This document shows positions 8,906 through 17,834 of a stretch of DNA of 64,000 nucleotides, in pieces (position 1 is the stretch's first letter; each line of letters opens with the position of its first letter). The stretch is taken from contig CAXXWA010000037.1 in NCBI GenBank assembly GCA_963662815.2, positions 434,001 to 498,000 on the forward strand. Direction: 5' to 3'. The DNA is from JAPPHA01 sp963662815. GTDB taxonomy: Bacteria > Pseudomonadota > Alphaproteobacteria > Rhodobacterales > Rhodobacteraceae. The notes below the pieces were generated by a model that searched no databases, was not told the origin of the DNA, and was given only the letters and a program-made list of their open reading frames with translations. The position numbers and the translations under genes were made by a program.

Positions 8906-8921
8906 CCGAAACCGGTTTCGG
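8906..8921. promoter_or_regulatory. LacI-type operator palindrome
   Basis: CCGAAACCGGTTTCGG is a perfect 16-bp inverted repeat with the central CG typical of LacI/GalR-family operators (AAAnCGnTTT-like). It sits in the 78-bp gap between the pgi stop and the lacI start, 16 bp upstream of the lacI GTG, where it could occlude the operon promoter. Confidence 0.75.
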
Positions 8922-8967
8922 CAACACGCAATTCACCGCGTTTTCCGGCCGAAGCAGCGAAACCCTG

Positions 8968-10632
8968 TCAGGACATCAGCGAATCGAGGAGACCGCGAGT
9001 CGAGCCGTCCCGGTCGTCCGGCAGGCGCCCCTTATCGATGCAGGAAAGCAGCTCGCCCGCAAGAACCTTGCCGAGTTCCACGCCCCATTGGTCGAAGCAG
9101 TTGATTCCCCAGATGGCCGCCTCGACGAAGACTCGGTGTTCGTAGAGCGCAACGATCCGTCCCAGCGTGTAGGGGTCGAGTCGGTCGTACATGATGGTGA
9201 TGCTCGGGCGGTTTCCGTCGAACATGCGGTGCGCGGCCTGCAGGCGAAGGTCCGCGCCGGAGAGCCCTCTGCCCTCGAGGTCGCGGGCGACCGATTCCCG
9301 GGATTGCCCCGTCATGAGAGCCTCGGCCTGTGCAAGGCAGTTCGCGACGAGCATCCGGTGATGCGCCGCAAGCCCGGCTTCGTGGCCGCGCCTTGCAACA
9401 ATGAACTCCACCGGCACGATGCGCGTGCCCTGGTGCAGGAGCTGCGCCACCGAGTGCTGCGCGTTGGTGCCCGGCTCGCCCCAGACCACGGGGCCGGTAT
9501 CGCGCGCAACCCGCGATCCGTCCATCCGGCGGCTCTTGCCGTTGCTCTCCATGTCGACCTGCTGGACGAAGGCGGCGAACCGGCCTAGCCGGTGGTCGTA
9601 CGGCAGGATCGCGCGACTGCCGTACCCCATAACGTTTGCGTGCCAGATTCCCGCGAGCGCAAGCAGCACCGGGAGGTTCTCCGAAAGCTCCGCCTCCCGG
9701 AAATGCCTGTCCATCATGTGCCCGCCCTCCATGAATGACCGGAAGTCCGAGCCGCCGATGGCCAGCATGAGCGGCAGGCCGACGGGTCCCCACATGGACA
9801 GCCGGCCTCCGACCCAGTCGGCGAATCCGAAGATCCTGTCGTCAGGCACGCCGAATTCCCTTGCGAGACCGTCGGCGCTGGAGACGGCCGCCAGGTGGGC
9901 GTTCGCGCCGTCGTCGCCGAGGTCCGAGGCAAGCCACGCGCGAATGGTCCGGGCATTGAGCATGGTTTCGGGCGTAGTGAAGCTTTTCGAAGCGACAAGC
10001 ACGAGAGTCGTGGCAGGGTCGAGCCGGTCCATGATCTGAGCGGCGCTAGCGCCGTCCACGTTTGCCAGGAAATGGATGCGCGGTCCGTCGTGGTACGGTT
10101 CGAGGGCGAGGCACGCCATCTCCGGTCCAAGCTGCGATCCCCCGATGCCGATGTGCACCACGTCCCGGAAACGTCCGCCGCCGAACGCCGCGACCTCGCC
10201 GGAGCGGACCGCGTCTGCAAACTCGCGCATGCGCCGGAGCGTACTCGCGATCTCGGGCATGACGTCCTTGCCGTCCACGCAAACGGGATGTCCGGAAAGA
10301 TTCCTCAGAGCAGTGTGCAACGCCGGCCTGACGTCCGTGTTGTTGACGATTTCTCCGGAAAACATCCTTTCGCGCGCTTTCGCCACGCCGGCCTTGTCCG
10401 CGAGGGCCAGAAGCAGGTCCCTTGTTCCGGCGTCGACATTGGTCTTCGACCAGTCGAGGAGTAGATCACCATGCGCGGCCGACCAGGATTCGAACCGGGC
10501 CGCCCCGTCCTCTCCTTCGAAAAGGTCGGCGATCCGCCTCTGCCGGGCGATGCTCCCCGCGTTCCCGAGCGCAGACCAGACCGCCGCCAGCTCGTCGCTC
10601 GCGGATTCGGGTGCCTTCGCGTCGTCTCCCAT
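8968..10632 (-). CDS. pgi: Glucose-6-phosphate isomerase
   Basis: A 554-aa phosphoglucose isomerase interconverting glucose-6-phosphate and fructose-6-phosphate in the cytosol. Family signatures are 'IGIGGSQLGPEMACLAL', 'VLVASKSFTTPETMLNARTIRAWL', 'FGFADWVGGRLSMWGPVGLPLML', the His-region 'NAQHSVAQLLHQGTRIVPVEF' and the C-terminal 'CFDQWGVELGK'. Length matches the long bacterial type. It is 78 bp upstream of lacI on the same strand, separated by the operator region, and may feed sugar released by the operon's glycosidase into central metabolism. Confidence 0.96.
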   Translation of the reverse strand: MGDDAKAPESASDELAAVWSALGNAGSIARQRRIADLFEGEDGAARFESWSAAHGDLLLDWSKTNVDAGTRDLLLALADKAGVAKARERMFSGEIVNNTDVRPALHTALRNLSGHPVCVDGKDVMPEIASTLRRMREFADAVRSGEVAAFGGGRFRDVVHIGIGGSQLGPEMACLALEPYHDGPRIHFLANVDGASAAQIMDRLDPATTLVLVASKSFTTPETMLNARTIRAWLASDLGDDGANAHLAAVSSADGLAREFGVPDDRIFGFADWVGGRLSMWGPVGLPLMLAIGGSDFRSFMEGGHMMDRHFREAELSENLPVLLALAGIWHANVMGYGSRAILPYDHRLGRFAAFVQQVDMESNGKSRRMDGSRVARDTGPVVWGEPGTNAQHSVAQLLHQGTRIVPVEFIVARRGHEAGLAAHHRMLVANCLAQAEALMTGQSRESVARDLEGRGLSGADLRLQAAHRMFDGNRPSITIMYDRLDPYTLGRIVALYEHRVFVEAAIWGINCFDQWGVELGKVLAGELLSCIDKGRLPDDRDGSTRGLLDSLMS

Positions 10633-11119
10633 GGATTTCTCCCCGACTCACCCGCACATCGGGCGGCTTGCGTTTCCAATCTCGGAAACCGGATCCCCCG
10701 CGGGGGCCGACCCGGGTTCCCGGCGGGCTCTATCGCCGCTGAGCGGAGACATTGCAAGGCGGGAAGCCGCCGGTTCGCCAAGTCTGCGCGACGGCCGGAT
10801 CTTCCGGCGACAGACCCATAAAGGCGGAAGCGGCGGCCGGCATGCATCCGCCCCGGCCCGAATGCAGAAGCGGGTCAGAACGCTGCATCCGTGCGACCGT
10901 CAGTTCCGGAAAGCCCGGGACGGGACGAGCGGCCCAGGGGCGGGAAACATCGAATGTCATGATGTCAGGGCCGAGCAGAAAGGGGCCGCCAAGGGCGAAC
11001 TCGTCACCCGAATCGAGCGCGAAGGGTTGCGCTCGCCGGCTTGTGCCGCCGCGGGAGGAGCGTTGACAGGTTCGGGCGCGACTAGTAGCCCCCTCGCGGA
11101 CAGCTGGGAGGGCAAGATC
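10633..11119. other. Intergenic region between divergent pgi and SDR genes
   Basis: 487 bp upstream of both pgi (minus) and the dehydrogenase (plus). It must hold both promoters, but I cannot identify consensus boxes. Open frames here show no protein-like composition. Confidence 0.4.
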
Positions 11120-11845
11120 ATGAGACTCAAGGAAAAACTCGCACTGATTACCGCCGCCGGACAGGGAATCGGACGCGCGACGGCGGAGCGTTTCTCCGCC
11201 GAGGGTGCGAGGGTCGTTGCCACGGACATCGACGCCGACGCGCTGAAGGGACTCGATGACTGCAGGACGCTGCCTCTCGACGTGACGGACCAGGCGGCGG
11301 TCGTCGAACTCGCCGGAAGTCTCGGCCCGGTCGACATCCTGTTCAACTGCGCGGGCTTCGTCCATTCGGGAACGATCCTCGATTGCGAAAGGGAGGACTG
11401 GGACTACTCCTTCAACCTGAACGTCCTGTCCATGTATTTCATGATCAGGGCGTTCCTGCCGGCAATGCTCGAAAGCGGCGGCGGTTCGATCATCAACGTG
11501 TCCTCCGTGGCATCCAGCATCACGGGCGCGCCGAACCGCTTCGTCTACGGCGCGACCAAGGCCGCGGTCATCGGGTTGACAAAGTCGGTTGCGGCGGACT
11601 TCGTGACGCAGGGCGTCCGGTGCAATGCGATCTGTCCGGGGACCGTGCAGACGCCTTCGCTCGAGGAACGACTCGCCGCGACGGGCGACTACCGGAGCGC
11701 GCGGAAGTCGTTTGTCGCGCGTCAGCCGATGCAGCGCTTCGGCACAGCTGACGAGGTCGCCGCAATGGCGGCATACCTCGCGAGCGATGAAGCCGGATTC
11801 GTCACCGGCCAGTGCCACGTCATCGACGGAGGCTGGACGATCTGA
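11120..11845 (+). CDS. Short-chain dehydrogenase, BDH2/DHRS6-like
   Basis: A 241-aa NAD(P)-dependent classical SDR. Features are the cofactor motif 'TAAGQGIG' near residue 11, the NAD-preferring acidic 'VVATDIDAD', the 'NCAG' motif, catalytic Ser in 'INVSSVASSITG' and the YxxxK motif 'YGATK'. The overall sequence closely resembles the BDH2/DHRS6 group (shared strings such as 'GFVHSGTILDCEREDWD' and 'GATKAAVIGLTKSVAADF'), whose members act on hydroxybutyrate or related hydroxy acids; some bacterial relatives are 2-keto-3-deoxy-L-fuconate dehydrogenases. It is a single gene with no operon partner. Start ATG 11120 was chosen because homology begins there ('MRLKEKLALIT'). Confidence 0.88.
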   Translation: MRLKEKLALITAAGQGIGRATAERFSAEGARVVATDIDADALKGLDDCRTLPLDVTDQAAVVELAGSLGPVDILFNCAGFVHSGTILDCEREDWDYSFNLNVLSMYFMIRAFLPAMLESGGGSIINVSSVASSITGAPNRFVYGATKAAVIGLTKSVAADFVTQGVRCNAICPGTVQTPSLEERLAATGDYRSARKSFVARQPMQRFGTADEVAAMAAYLASDEAGFVTGQCHVIDGGWTI

Positions 11846-12217
11846 CGCAGAGCCAGGTGCGGGGCGAATGCTGTCCGATGCGTTTCCTGCAAGCCGTCAT
11901 GCCCCTCTTACACTGCGACGCGTGCCGGCTCCGATTGCCGGAAGCGGCGGACCAGCCGGGAGGAGCCACCGCAGTTGCGCTGTGCCGTGTGCAGCGCGAC
12001 ATGCGTCGGCGCGTCGACAGGACTTTCCCACGCTGTTGGCGATTTTCCGATTTGCCGCCGAACGGGGGGCGGACCGGGGCGTTCCGGCCGGATTCCGGGT
12101 TTGCGGAGCCGTCCGCGCGCCGTCGCGGGCGCCGGTTCCGGTCCCTTGGTGATTCGTTTTCGGGGCTTGGCGGCCTGCCGGCGGCGTCCGGGAGCCGGCC
12201 CGGACGCGGCCCGGCTC
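11846..12217. other. Spacer left of the DruA-ISAs1 element
   Basis: 372 bp after the SDR gene. The left terminus of the mobile element probably lies in its right part: sequence shared with the second, deleted copy begins around 12208 (GGCTCTCAGGGCCGG). No gene or convincing terminal repeat was found. Confidence 0.4.
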
Positions 12218-13348
12218 TCAGGGCCGGGTCAGGGCGGCGATGGCCTCGCTGCGGTTCAGCTGCAGGCGTCGCCGGGTTTCGGCGAGGCTCTCCGCCTCGC
12301 GGCGGCTGGCGAAGACCACCGCGAGCGCGATGCTGTTCAGGCTGGCCCGGTTCGCCGGGCCGTTGCCGGTGCGGGTCAGGCAGGCGTCCTCGCCGAAGAC
12401 GCAGTCCCTCTGGCGGTGGTTCAGGTTCTCCACACTCCAGTGTCCGCGATTCAGCTTCAGCAGCTCCTCCGGCGACGCGGCTTCGGCATCCAGCGAGGTG
12501 ATGACATACGCGATCTCGGTGCAGTCGTTTCCCCCATCGTCGCCGTCCTTCTTCAGCGGCTCCCGGTAGCGGGTGATCCGGGCGATCTGGCTGACGCCGG
12601 GGTAGTTGATCAGGCGCTTGAGCGGCGTCAGGACGCTGATGGAGCGCTGCTCCAGGCGGCCGTGAACCTTTTCGAGATCCTCCGCGAAGCGGCCGGTGGC
12701 GTCCCTCTCCCAGTCGATGCCGTCGAGGATGCCGAAGGTCTCCGGCGCGTTGCCCTTGACCGAGAAGACATAGTCGGCTCCGCAGCGCCCGGTGACCATC
12801 TTCGCGGTCTTGCGCGTCGTGTGCAGCGCGTCGAGGGTGATGACCTTGCCGCGGACGTCGCTGCGCTCCAGGAGGTCGTGCGTGGCCGCCAGCTCGCCGC
12901 CTTCGTCGCCGAAGTTCAGGAGCGCGAAGGGCGCGCCGGTCGCGTGGTCGACGAGGGCCACGGTCTCGTGATGGCCGTCGCCGTTGCGGTTGGCGCCGCG
13001 GATGCGCTTGCCGTCGGCGGCGAGCGCCCGGGCGAGGGGAAGCCGGGGCCGGGACCAGCGGCCGACCACGTCCTCCAGCGCCTCGGGGTCGACCGACTGC
13101 ACGACCCTGTGGATCGTGGACTTCGAGACCGGCTCGCGAAGCCCCGTCTTCGGGTTCCGCCAGGCGCCGACGGCCTCCAGCTCCTCCTGCGACAGCGAGC
13201 GCGCGAACTGCGCGGCGGCCAGGCAGCCCTTCATGTTCGCGAGCTCGGCGAGCACGTGCACGGCGAGCACGCAGGCCACCGCGTGCTTCCTGCCCTGCGC
13301 CCGGCGGAAGTCGGGCACCGCCGCCAGCTCCGCGTGCAGCGAGCGCAT
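12218..13348 (-). CDS. ISAs1-family transposase
   Basis: A 376-aa DDE transposase of the ISAs1 (H-repeat) family. It begins 'MRSLHAELAAVPDFRRAQGRKH', contains 'ALAADGKRIRG' and 'VITLDALHTTRKT' (second acidic motif), the 'YVFSVKGNAPET' strand, and 'RGHWSVENLNHRQRDCVFGEDA' carrying the catalytic Glu, and ends 'NRSEAIAALTRP'. Length matches the family (~370 aa). The same frame stays open upstream and encodes DruA-matching sequence only after a frame change near 13450. The protein may therefore be made separately from ATG 13348 or as a fusion by frameshifting. Confidence 0.9.
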   Translation of the reverse strand: MRSLHAELAAVPDFRRAQGRKHAVACVLAVHVLAELANMKGCLAAAQFARSLSQEELEAVGAWRNPKTGLREPVSKSTIHRVVQSVDPEALEDVVGRWSRPRLPLARALAADGKRIRGANRNGDGHHETVALVDHATGAPFALLNFGDEGGELAATHDLLERSDVRGKVITLDALHTTRKTAKMVTGRCGADYVFSVKGNAPETFGILDGIDWERDATGRFAEDLEKVHGRLEQRSISVLTPLKRLINYPGVSQIARITRYREPLKKDGDDGGNDCTEIAYVITSLDAEAASPEELLKLNRGHWSVENLNHRQRDCVFGEDACLTRTGNGPANRASLNSIALAVVFASRREAESLAETRRRLQLNRSEAIAALTRP

Positions 13349-14037
13349 TGTCCCGGGGTCCCGCGGCGCCAGACCGGGACCGGAGGGCGGCGCCACGTCC
13401 GGCGGCAGCGGCTGCGGGCTCGAGAGCAGCGCCCGGGCGTCGGGCCCGGCGGCGCCACGAAGATCTCCTTCGGCCTGCCGTGGGGGTCGGTGTAGCGACC
13501 GTTGGCGCGGGCGAACCCCTTCGTCCGGCCCAGGCACTCCCAGCCCGCCGCCCTGTACATGGTGCCGGAAAACCTGGCCGGGTCGCAGAACGTCTCCGCC
13601 AGGAGCACCCGGTGCCCGTGCGCCGCCAGCCAGTCGTCGGCGAGCCGGCGGGTCATCCCCGCAAGGAAGAAGGAGGCGAGGTTCGGGAACACCCCCGGCT
13701 CGGACAGGATCAGGAAACGCGTGTTGTTCGCCACCATCTCCAGCCGCCGGAACTGCTGCTCCGGCCTCCAGCCGCACCACCTGTCGCGCGGAGCGCACTT
13801 GAAGGCGCCGTTCTGCCACGCCGCCAGGCCCAGCCACCGGTCCCCGAAGCTTGCCACGTAGCGCAGGCCGCGGGCCGCCAGCCGCTGGAAGCCGAGATGG
13901 CGGCGCTCGTCCATCAGCGAGTCCCAGAGCGGGCGCTCCTGCGGCCTGGCCAGCCGGATCTCGACGTCCGACAGGGAAAACCCCGCCGGCATCCCGCGAA
14001 ACGGGGCATGGAACTCGAGGCGCTTGCGAATCGACAT
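13231..14037 (-). CDS. DruA/DUF4338 domain protein upstream of ISAs1 transposase
   Basis: Begins 'MSIRKRLEFHAPFRG'. It contains the DUF4338 core: 'LMDERRHLGFQRLAARGLRYV', 'RDRWCGW', 'VANNTRFLIL', 'PNLASFFLAGMTRRLADDW', 'LLAETFCDPARFSGTMYRAAGW' and 'LGRTKGFARANGRYTDPHGRPKEIFV'. It lacks the ~80-residue N-terminal part present in the DruA at the window start. Around 13447-13458 the homologous reading continues in the transposase frame ('PDARALLSSPQPLPPDV'), so residues after ~195 in this frame are probably not native. Either a 1-nt indel split a DruA-ISAs1 fusion or the two are joined by frameshifting; the spot is a GC-rich GCGCCGCCGGG run without a classic slippery heptamer. Confidence 0.7.
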   Translation of the reverse strand: MSIRKRLEFHAPFRGMPAGFSLSDVEIRLARPQERPLWDSLMDERRHLGFQRLAARGLRYVASFGDRWLGLAAWQNGAFKCAPRDRWCGWRPEQQFRRLEMVANNTRFLILSEPGVFPNLASFFLAGMTRRLADDWLAAHGHRVLLAETFCDPARFSGTMYRAAGWECLGRTKGFARANGRYTDPHGRPKEIFVAPPGPTPGRCSRARSRCRRTWRRPPVPVWRRGTPGQCARCTRSWRRCPTSAGRRAGSTRWPACSPCTCSPSSRT

Positions 14038-14255
14038 GGCCGGAGCATCGCACGTCCGGGACGGGAACGCCAGCGGAAAATTCCGGCTCCGCGGTCGCGC
14101 GCGCATGCAACGCAGACAAGCCCGGTGTCAAGGAAAACCAGCCGAAATCAGCGTGGGATGCCCCTGGCGCGTCGAGACCGGGCATTGACAAACCGGGGCG
14201 GGCAAACGCATTTGCGCCGAACTGAACCGCCAGACAAGCTCAGGGGAATCTGCAC

Positions 14256-16826
14256 ATGCCCGTCGTCGTCGTGGAATCTCCCGCCAAGGCCAAGACCATA
14301 GGCAAGTATCTCGGCAAGGACTACAGCATTCTCGCCTCATACGGGCATGTCCGGGACCTGGCCGCGAAGGACGGTTCCGTGAACACGGGCAACCGGTTCG
14401 AAATGACCTGGGAAGTCGGCGACAGTTCCCGCGCGCACGTCAAGGCAATCTCCGACGCCGTCAGGGCCGACAACGAACTGTATCTCGCGACCGACCCCGA
14501 TCGGGAAGGCGAAGCGATCAGCTGGCACCTTCGGGAGACGCTGCAGAAGCGGAGGGCGCTTCGCAAGGATGCGGTCGTAAAACGCGTCGTCTTCAATGCC
14601 GTGACGAAGGACGCGGTGGTCGAGGCCTTCCGGGAACCGCGCGACCTCGACATGGACCTCGTGGAAGCATATCTCGCCCGGCGCGCGCTCGATTATCTGG
14701 TCGGGTTCAATCTCTCGCCGGTGCTCTGGCGGAAACTGCCGGGCGCGAAGTCGGCGGGCCGGGTTCAATCGGTCTGCCTGAAGCTCATCGTCGAGCGCGA
14801 ACTGGAAATCCGGGCGTTTCGACAACGGGAGTACTGGAGCGTCAGCGCCAAGCTCGCCACGCCCCGCGGCGACGAATACGAAGCCAGGCTGACGGTCCTG
14901 GAGGGCCGCAGGCTCGACAAGTTCGACATTGCGGACGAGGATGCCGCAGGCGCGGCGGTTCAGGCCGTGTCGTCGCGCCAACTCTTCGTCGACAGCGTCC
15001 AGTCGAAGCCGTCCCGCCGGAATCCGCCGGCGCCGCTGATGACGTCCACCTTGCAGCAGGAAGCGAGCAGGAAATTCGGCTTCGGCACGCGCCGCACCAT
15101 GTCGGCCGCGCAGAAGCTCTACGAGGCCGGCCTGATCACCTACATGCGCACGGACGGCATCCATATGGCGCCGGAGGCGGTCTCGGACGCCCGACAGGTG
15201 ATCACGGAGAGCTACGGCATCGACTATCTGCCGAAGAGACCGCGAACCTACAGGAACAAGGTCAAGAACGCGCAGGAGGCTCACGAGTGCATCCGGCCGA
15301 CCAGCATCGCCGACAGGCCGGAGAAGCACCGCAACCGATCCCCGGACGAGGCCAGGATCTACGACCTGGTCTGGAAGCGCACAGTGGCGAGCCAGATGGA
15401 ATCGGCGCGAATCGAGCGCACGACGGCCGACGTCGTCTCGAAAGACGGGGCGGTCGGCCTCCGGGCGACTGGCCAGGTCGTCCTCTTCGACGGTTTCCTC
15501 AGGATCTACGAGGAAGGGCGCGATGCGGACAGCAGTTCGGAAGACCAGGGAAGGCCGGACAACGAGGGCAACCAGAGACTTCCGGCGATCGCGCGAGGGG
15601 AAGCCGCCGAGAAACGAAAGGTGACGCCGGAACAGCACTTCACGAAGCCGCCGCCGCGCTACACCGAGGCGATGCTCGTGAAACGGATGGTCGAACTCGG
15701 CATCGGAAGGCCGTCGACCTACGCCACGATCGTCTCGACGATCCAGGAACGCGGGTACGTCCACAAGGACAAGGCCGTTCTCGTTCCCGAGGTAACCGGG
15801 ATCCTCGTGACCGCCTTTCTGCAGAACCACTTCCGCAGATATGTCAATTATGACTACACAGCGCAGCTCGAGGAACAGCTCGACGCGATTTCCTCGGGTC
15901 GCGAAGCCTACCTAGACGTTCTCGGGAACTTCTGGACGGACTTCTCTTCGGCTGTCGAAGCCACGTCGGAACTGCGATTCTCGGATGTCCTGGACCACAT
16001 CAACGAATCGCTCGAGCCGTACATTTTTCCCGCTACGGACGACGGGTCCGACCCCCGTCTTTGCCGGAACTGCGGGGACGGGCAGCTTTCGCTCCGCACC
16101 GCGCGCGGGGGAGGCACGTTCATCGGCTGCTCCAACTACCCCGATTGCCGCTACACGCGCCCGTTCGACGGGTCCGGGCGGACGGATGGCGAATCGAACG
16201 GCGACAGGTCGCTCGGCCAAGATGCGGACGGAAAGGAGATAACGCTGAGAACCGGGCGCTTCGGACCCTATGTCCAGAAAGGCGAAGCCGGCGGCGGCAA
16301 GGATCGGCCGCCGCGCGCATCGGTTCCGAAAGGCATATCCCCCGACAGCGTCGACCTGGACCTGGCGCTCGGCCTCCTTTCGCTGCCGCGCAATCTCGGT
16401 GAGCACCCGGAAGGCGGACTTGTCGAGGCGTCCATAGGAAAGTACGGGCCGTTTGTCGTTCGGCACATGCCCGTCGAGAACGAATCGCAGTCGCCGGGCA
16501 AGAGCTACGCCAACCTTGCGGACCCGCGCGAGGTGCTGACCATCGGCATGAACCGGGCCGTCGAACTCCTGGCGCAGAAGCGGCCGGGTCGGGGCCGCCG
16601 CAGTTCCGAACTGCTCAGGGAACTCGGCGACCACCCGACCGAGAGCGGCGCCGTCAACGTCATGCGCGGCCCCTACGGCCCCTACATCAAGTGGAACAAG
16701 ACCAACGTCAAGATTCCCGACGGAACCGACCCGGCCCGGGTGACCCTGGAGGACGCGGTGGAACTGATTGCCGCAAAGCCGGTTCGCCGGAGAAGGCGGA
16801 GACCTGCCGCCAAGCGCAGGAAGTAG
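14256..16826 (+). CDS. topA: DNA topoisomerase I
   Basis: An 856-aa type IA topoisomerase that relaxes negative supercoils. The TOPRIM domain starts at residue 2 ('VVVESPAKAKTIGKYLG', later 'ATDPDREGEAISWH'), the active-site Tyr is in 'GLITYMRTDG' near residue 295, and 'KTYATIVSTIQERGYV'-like family sequence follows. A C4 zinc ribbon ('CRNCGDGQL...CSNYPDC') lies near residue 603, followed by the alphaproteobacterial C-terminal repeats ('TGRFGPYVQKGE', 'KYGPFVVRH', 'GPYGPYIKWNKTN') and a basic tail. A TTGACA at 14185-14190 upstream is a possible -35 box, but the -10 is weak. The mobile element ends only ~100 bp before the gene and may have altered its promoter. Confidence 0.97.
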   Translation: MPVVVVESPAKAKTIGKYLGKDYSILASYGHVRDLAAKDGSVNTGNRFEMTWEVGDSSRAHVKAISDAVRADNELYLATDPDREGEAISWHLRETLQKRRALRKDAVVKRVVFNAVTKDAVVEAFREPRDLDMDLVEAYLARRALDYLVGFNLSPVLWRKLPGAKSAGRVQSVCLKLIVERELEIRAFRQREYWSVSAKLATPRGDEYEARLTVLEGRRLDKFDIADEDAAGAAVQAVSSRQLFVDSVQSKPSRRNPPAPLMTSTLQQEASRKFGFGTRRTMSAAQKLYEAGLITYMRTDGIHMAPEAVSDARQVITESYGIDYLPKRPRTYRNKVKNAQEAHECIRPTSIADRPEKHRNRSPDEARIYDLVWKRTVASQMESARIERTTADVVSKDGAVGLRATGQVVLFDGFLRIYEEGRDADSSSEDQGRPDNEGNQRLPAIARGEAAEKRKVTPEQHFTKPPPRYTEAMLVKRMVELGIGRPSTYATIVSTIQERGYVHKDKAVLVPEVTGILVTAFLQNHFRRYVNYDYTAQLEEQLDAISSGREAYLDVLGNFWTDFSSAVEATSELRFSDVLDHINESLEPYIFPATDDGSDPRLCRNCGDGQLSLRTARGGGTFIGCSNYPDCRYTRPFDGSGRTDGESNGDRSLGQDADGKEITLRTGRFGPYVQKGEAGGGKDRPPRASVPKGISPDSVDLDLALGLLSLPRNLGEHPEGGLVEASIGKYGPFVVRHMPVENESQSPGKSYANLADPREVLTIGMNRAVELLAQKRPGRGRRSSELLRELGDHPTESGAVNVMRGPYGPYIKWNKTNVKIPDGTDPARVTLEDAVELIAAKPVRRRRRRPAAKRRK

Positions 16827-17041
16827 GCGGAAGAACCCCTCACCGGCCGGAATTCCTGCACCGGCGGACCCGGGTTCGTTCGCCTATCCGGTCAGAACCT
16901 GCAGGCTTTTCAGCGCGGCGCGCCCGGCTTCCGGGTCCGGCTGCGGCGCATTCGAATGGTGCGATCTCCCGCAGAAACGGCCGATCCGCCGGGGGTCGCT
17001 CCGTCAGCCGACCGTCGGCAGACCAGAAGGCCCGGCCTGTC

Positions 17042-17824
17042 TCAGCACGCCGCGACAGCGCGCCCAGCCATGACCTTCACGAGGTTCGCGCGGTATTCCG
17101 GGGTTCCGTGAACGTCATGGAACATGCCGTCTCCAGACACCGACAACGGGTCCAACGCCGATGCCGAGAAGTCGTTCGAGAGCGCCGTTTCGGCCTCCGA
17201 CCACCTGTAGACGCCATCCTCCGACGCGCCGGTCACGGCGACCCGCACGCCATCGGCGAACCTGGCCACGAAAACGCCGACCAGCGCGAATCTGGAGGCC
17301 GGCTGGAGGAATTTCCCGTAGGCGGCGGCCAAGGGAATCGGGAACCTGATCTCGGTAATGATCTCGCCCTCTTCCAGCGCGGTCTCGAACATTCCCGCAA
17401 AGAAGTCGTCGGCGTGTATTTCCCTGGAACTGGTGACCACGGTCGCCCCGGACGCAAGGGCAGCCGCCGGGTAGCAGGCTGCCGGATCGTTGTTCGCGAG
17501 AGAACCGCCGATGGTGCCGCGATTGCGAACCGCAGGATCGCCGATGCGCCCGGCGAGAGAGGCAAGCGCAGGATACGCCCCCGCTCCGTCGGCCACGGCG
17601 GCATGCGTCGCGGCGGCGCCAATGCACAACCGGCCGTCCGAATCGGTTCGAATGCCGGCAAGACCGGGGATTCGGCCGAGGCTGACCAGAACGCCCGGAT
17701 CGGCAAGGCGCATCTTGAGAGTCGGAATCAGCGTCTGCCCTCCGCCCAGCACCTGCCCGCCTGCGGCTACCGCCGCCACGGCCTCGTCGGTAGTTGCGGG
17801 CTGCTTGAAATCAAAACTGTACAT
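17042..17824 (-). CDS. Molybdenum hydroxylase FAD-binding medium subunit (CoxM-like)
   Basis: A 260-aa FAD-binding subunit of the xanthine dehydrogenase/CO dehydrogenase family. It starts 'MYSFDFKQPATTDEAVAAV'; the FAD motifs 'VLGGGQTLIPTLKMRLADP' and 'RNRGTIGGSLANNDPAACYPAA' are clear. It accepts electrons from the 2Fe-2S subunit. It is the last gene of the three-gene unit, 10 bp downstream of the large subunit. Confidence 0.92.
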   Translation of the reverse strand: MYSFDFKQPATTDEAVAAVAAGGQVLGGGQTLIPTLKMRLADPGVLVSLGRIPGLAGIRTDSDGRLCIGAAATHAAVADGAGAYPALASLAGRIGDPAVRNRGTIGGSLANNDPAACYPAAALASGATVVTSSREIHADDFFAGMFETALEEGEIITEIRFPIPLAAAYGKFLQPASRFALVGVFVARFADGVRVAVTGASEDGVYRWSEAETALSNDFSASALDPLSVSGDGMFHDVHGTPEYRANLVKVMAGRAVAAC

Positions 17825-17834
17825 GACCGTCTCC

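Larger units (their letters stand above)
12208..14156 (-). mobile_element. DruA-ISAs1 mobile element, full-length copy
   Basis: An element of about 1.95 kb on the minus strand carrying a DUF4338/DruA coding region followed by an ISAs1-family transposase. Boundaries are inferred by comparison with the deleted copy at 21890-22499: shared sequence runs from GGCTCTCAGGGCCGG on the left to AATCAGCGTG on the right. I could not find clear terminal inverted repeats or a target duplication, so the ends are approximate. The right end is about 100 bp from the topA start codon. Confidence 0.7.

Noticed and set aside
12218..14191. Single 657-codon frame as one native fusion protein
   Set aside because: Only the part after ~13450 matches a protein family in this frame; the upstream part is out of frame with the DruA sequence, so I split it.
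14337..15830. Minus-strand frame of ~500 codons inside topA
   Set aside because: Antisense shadow of topA.
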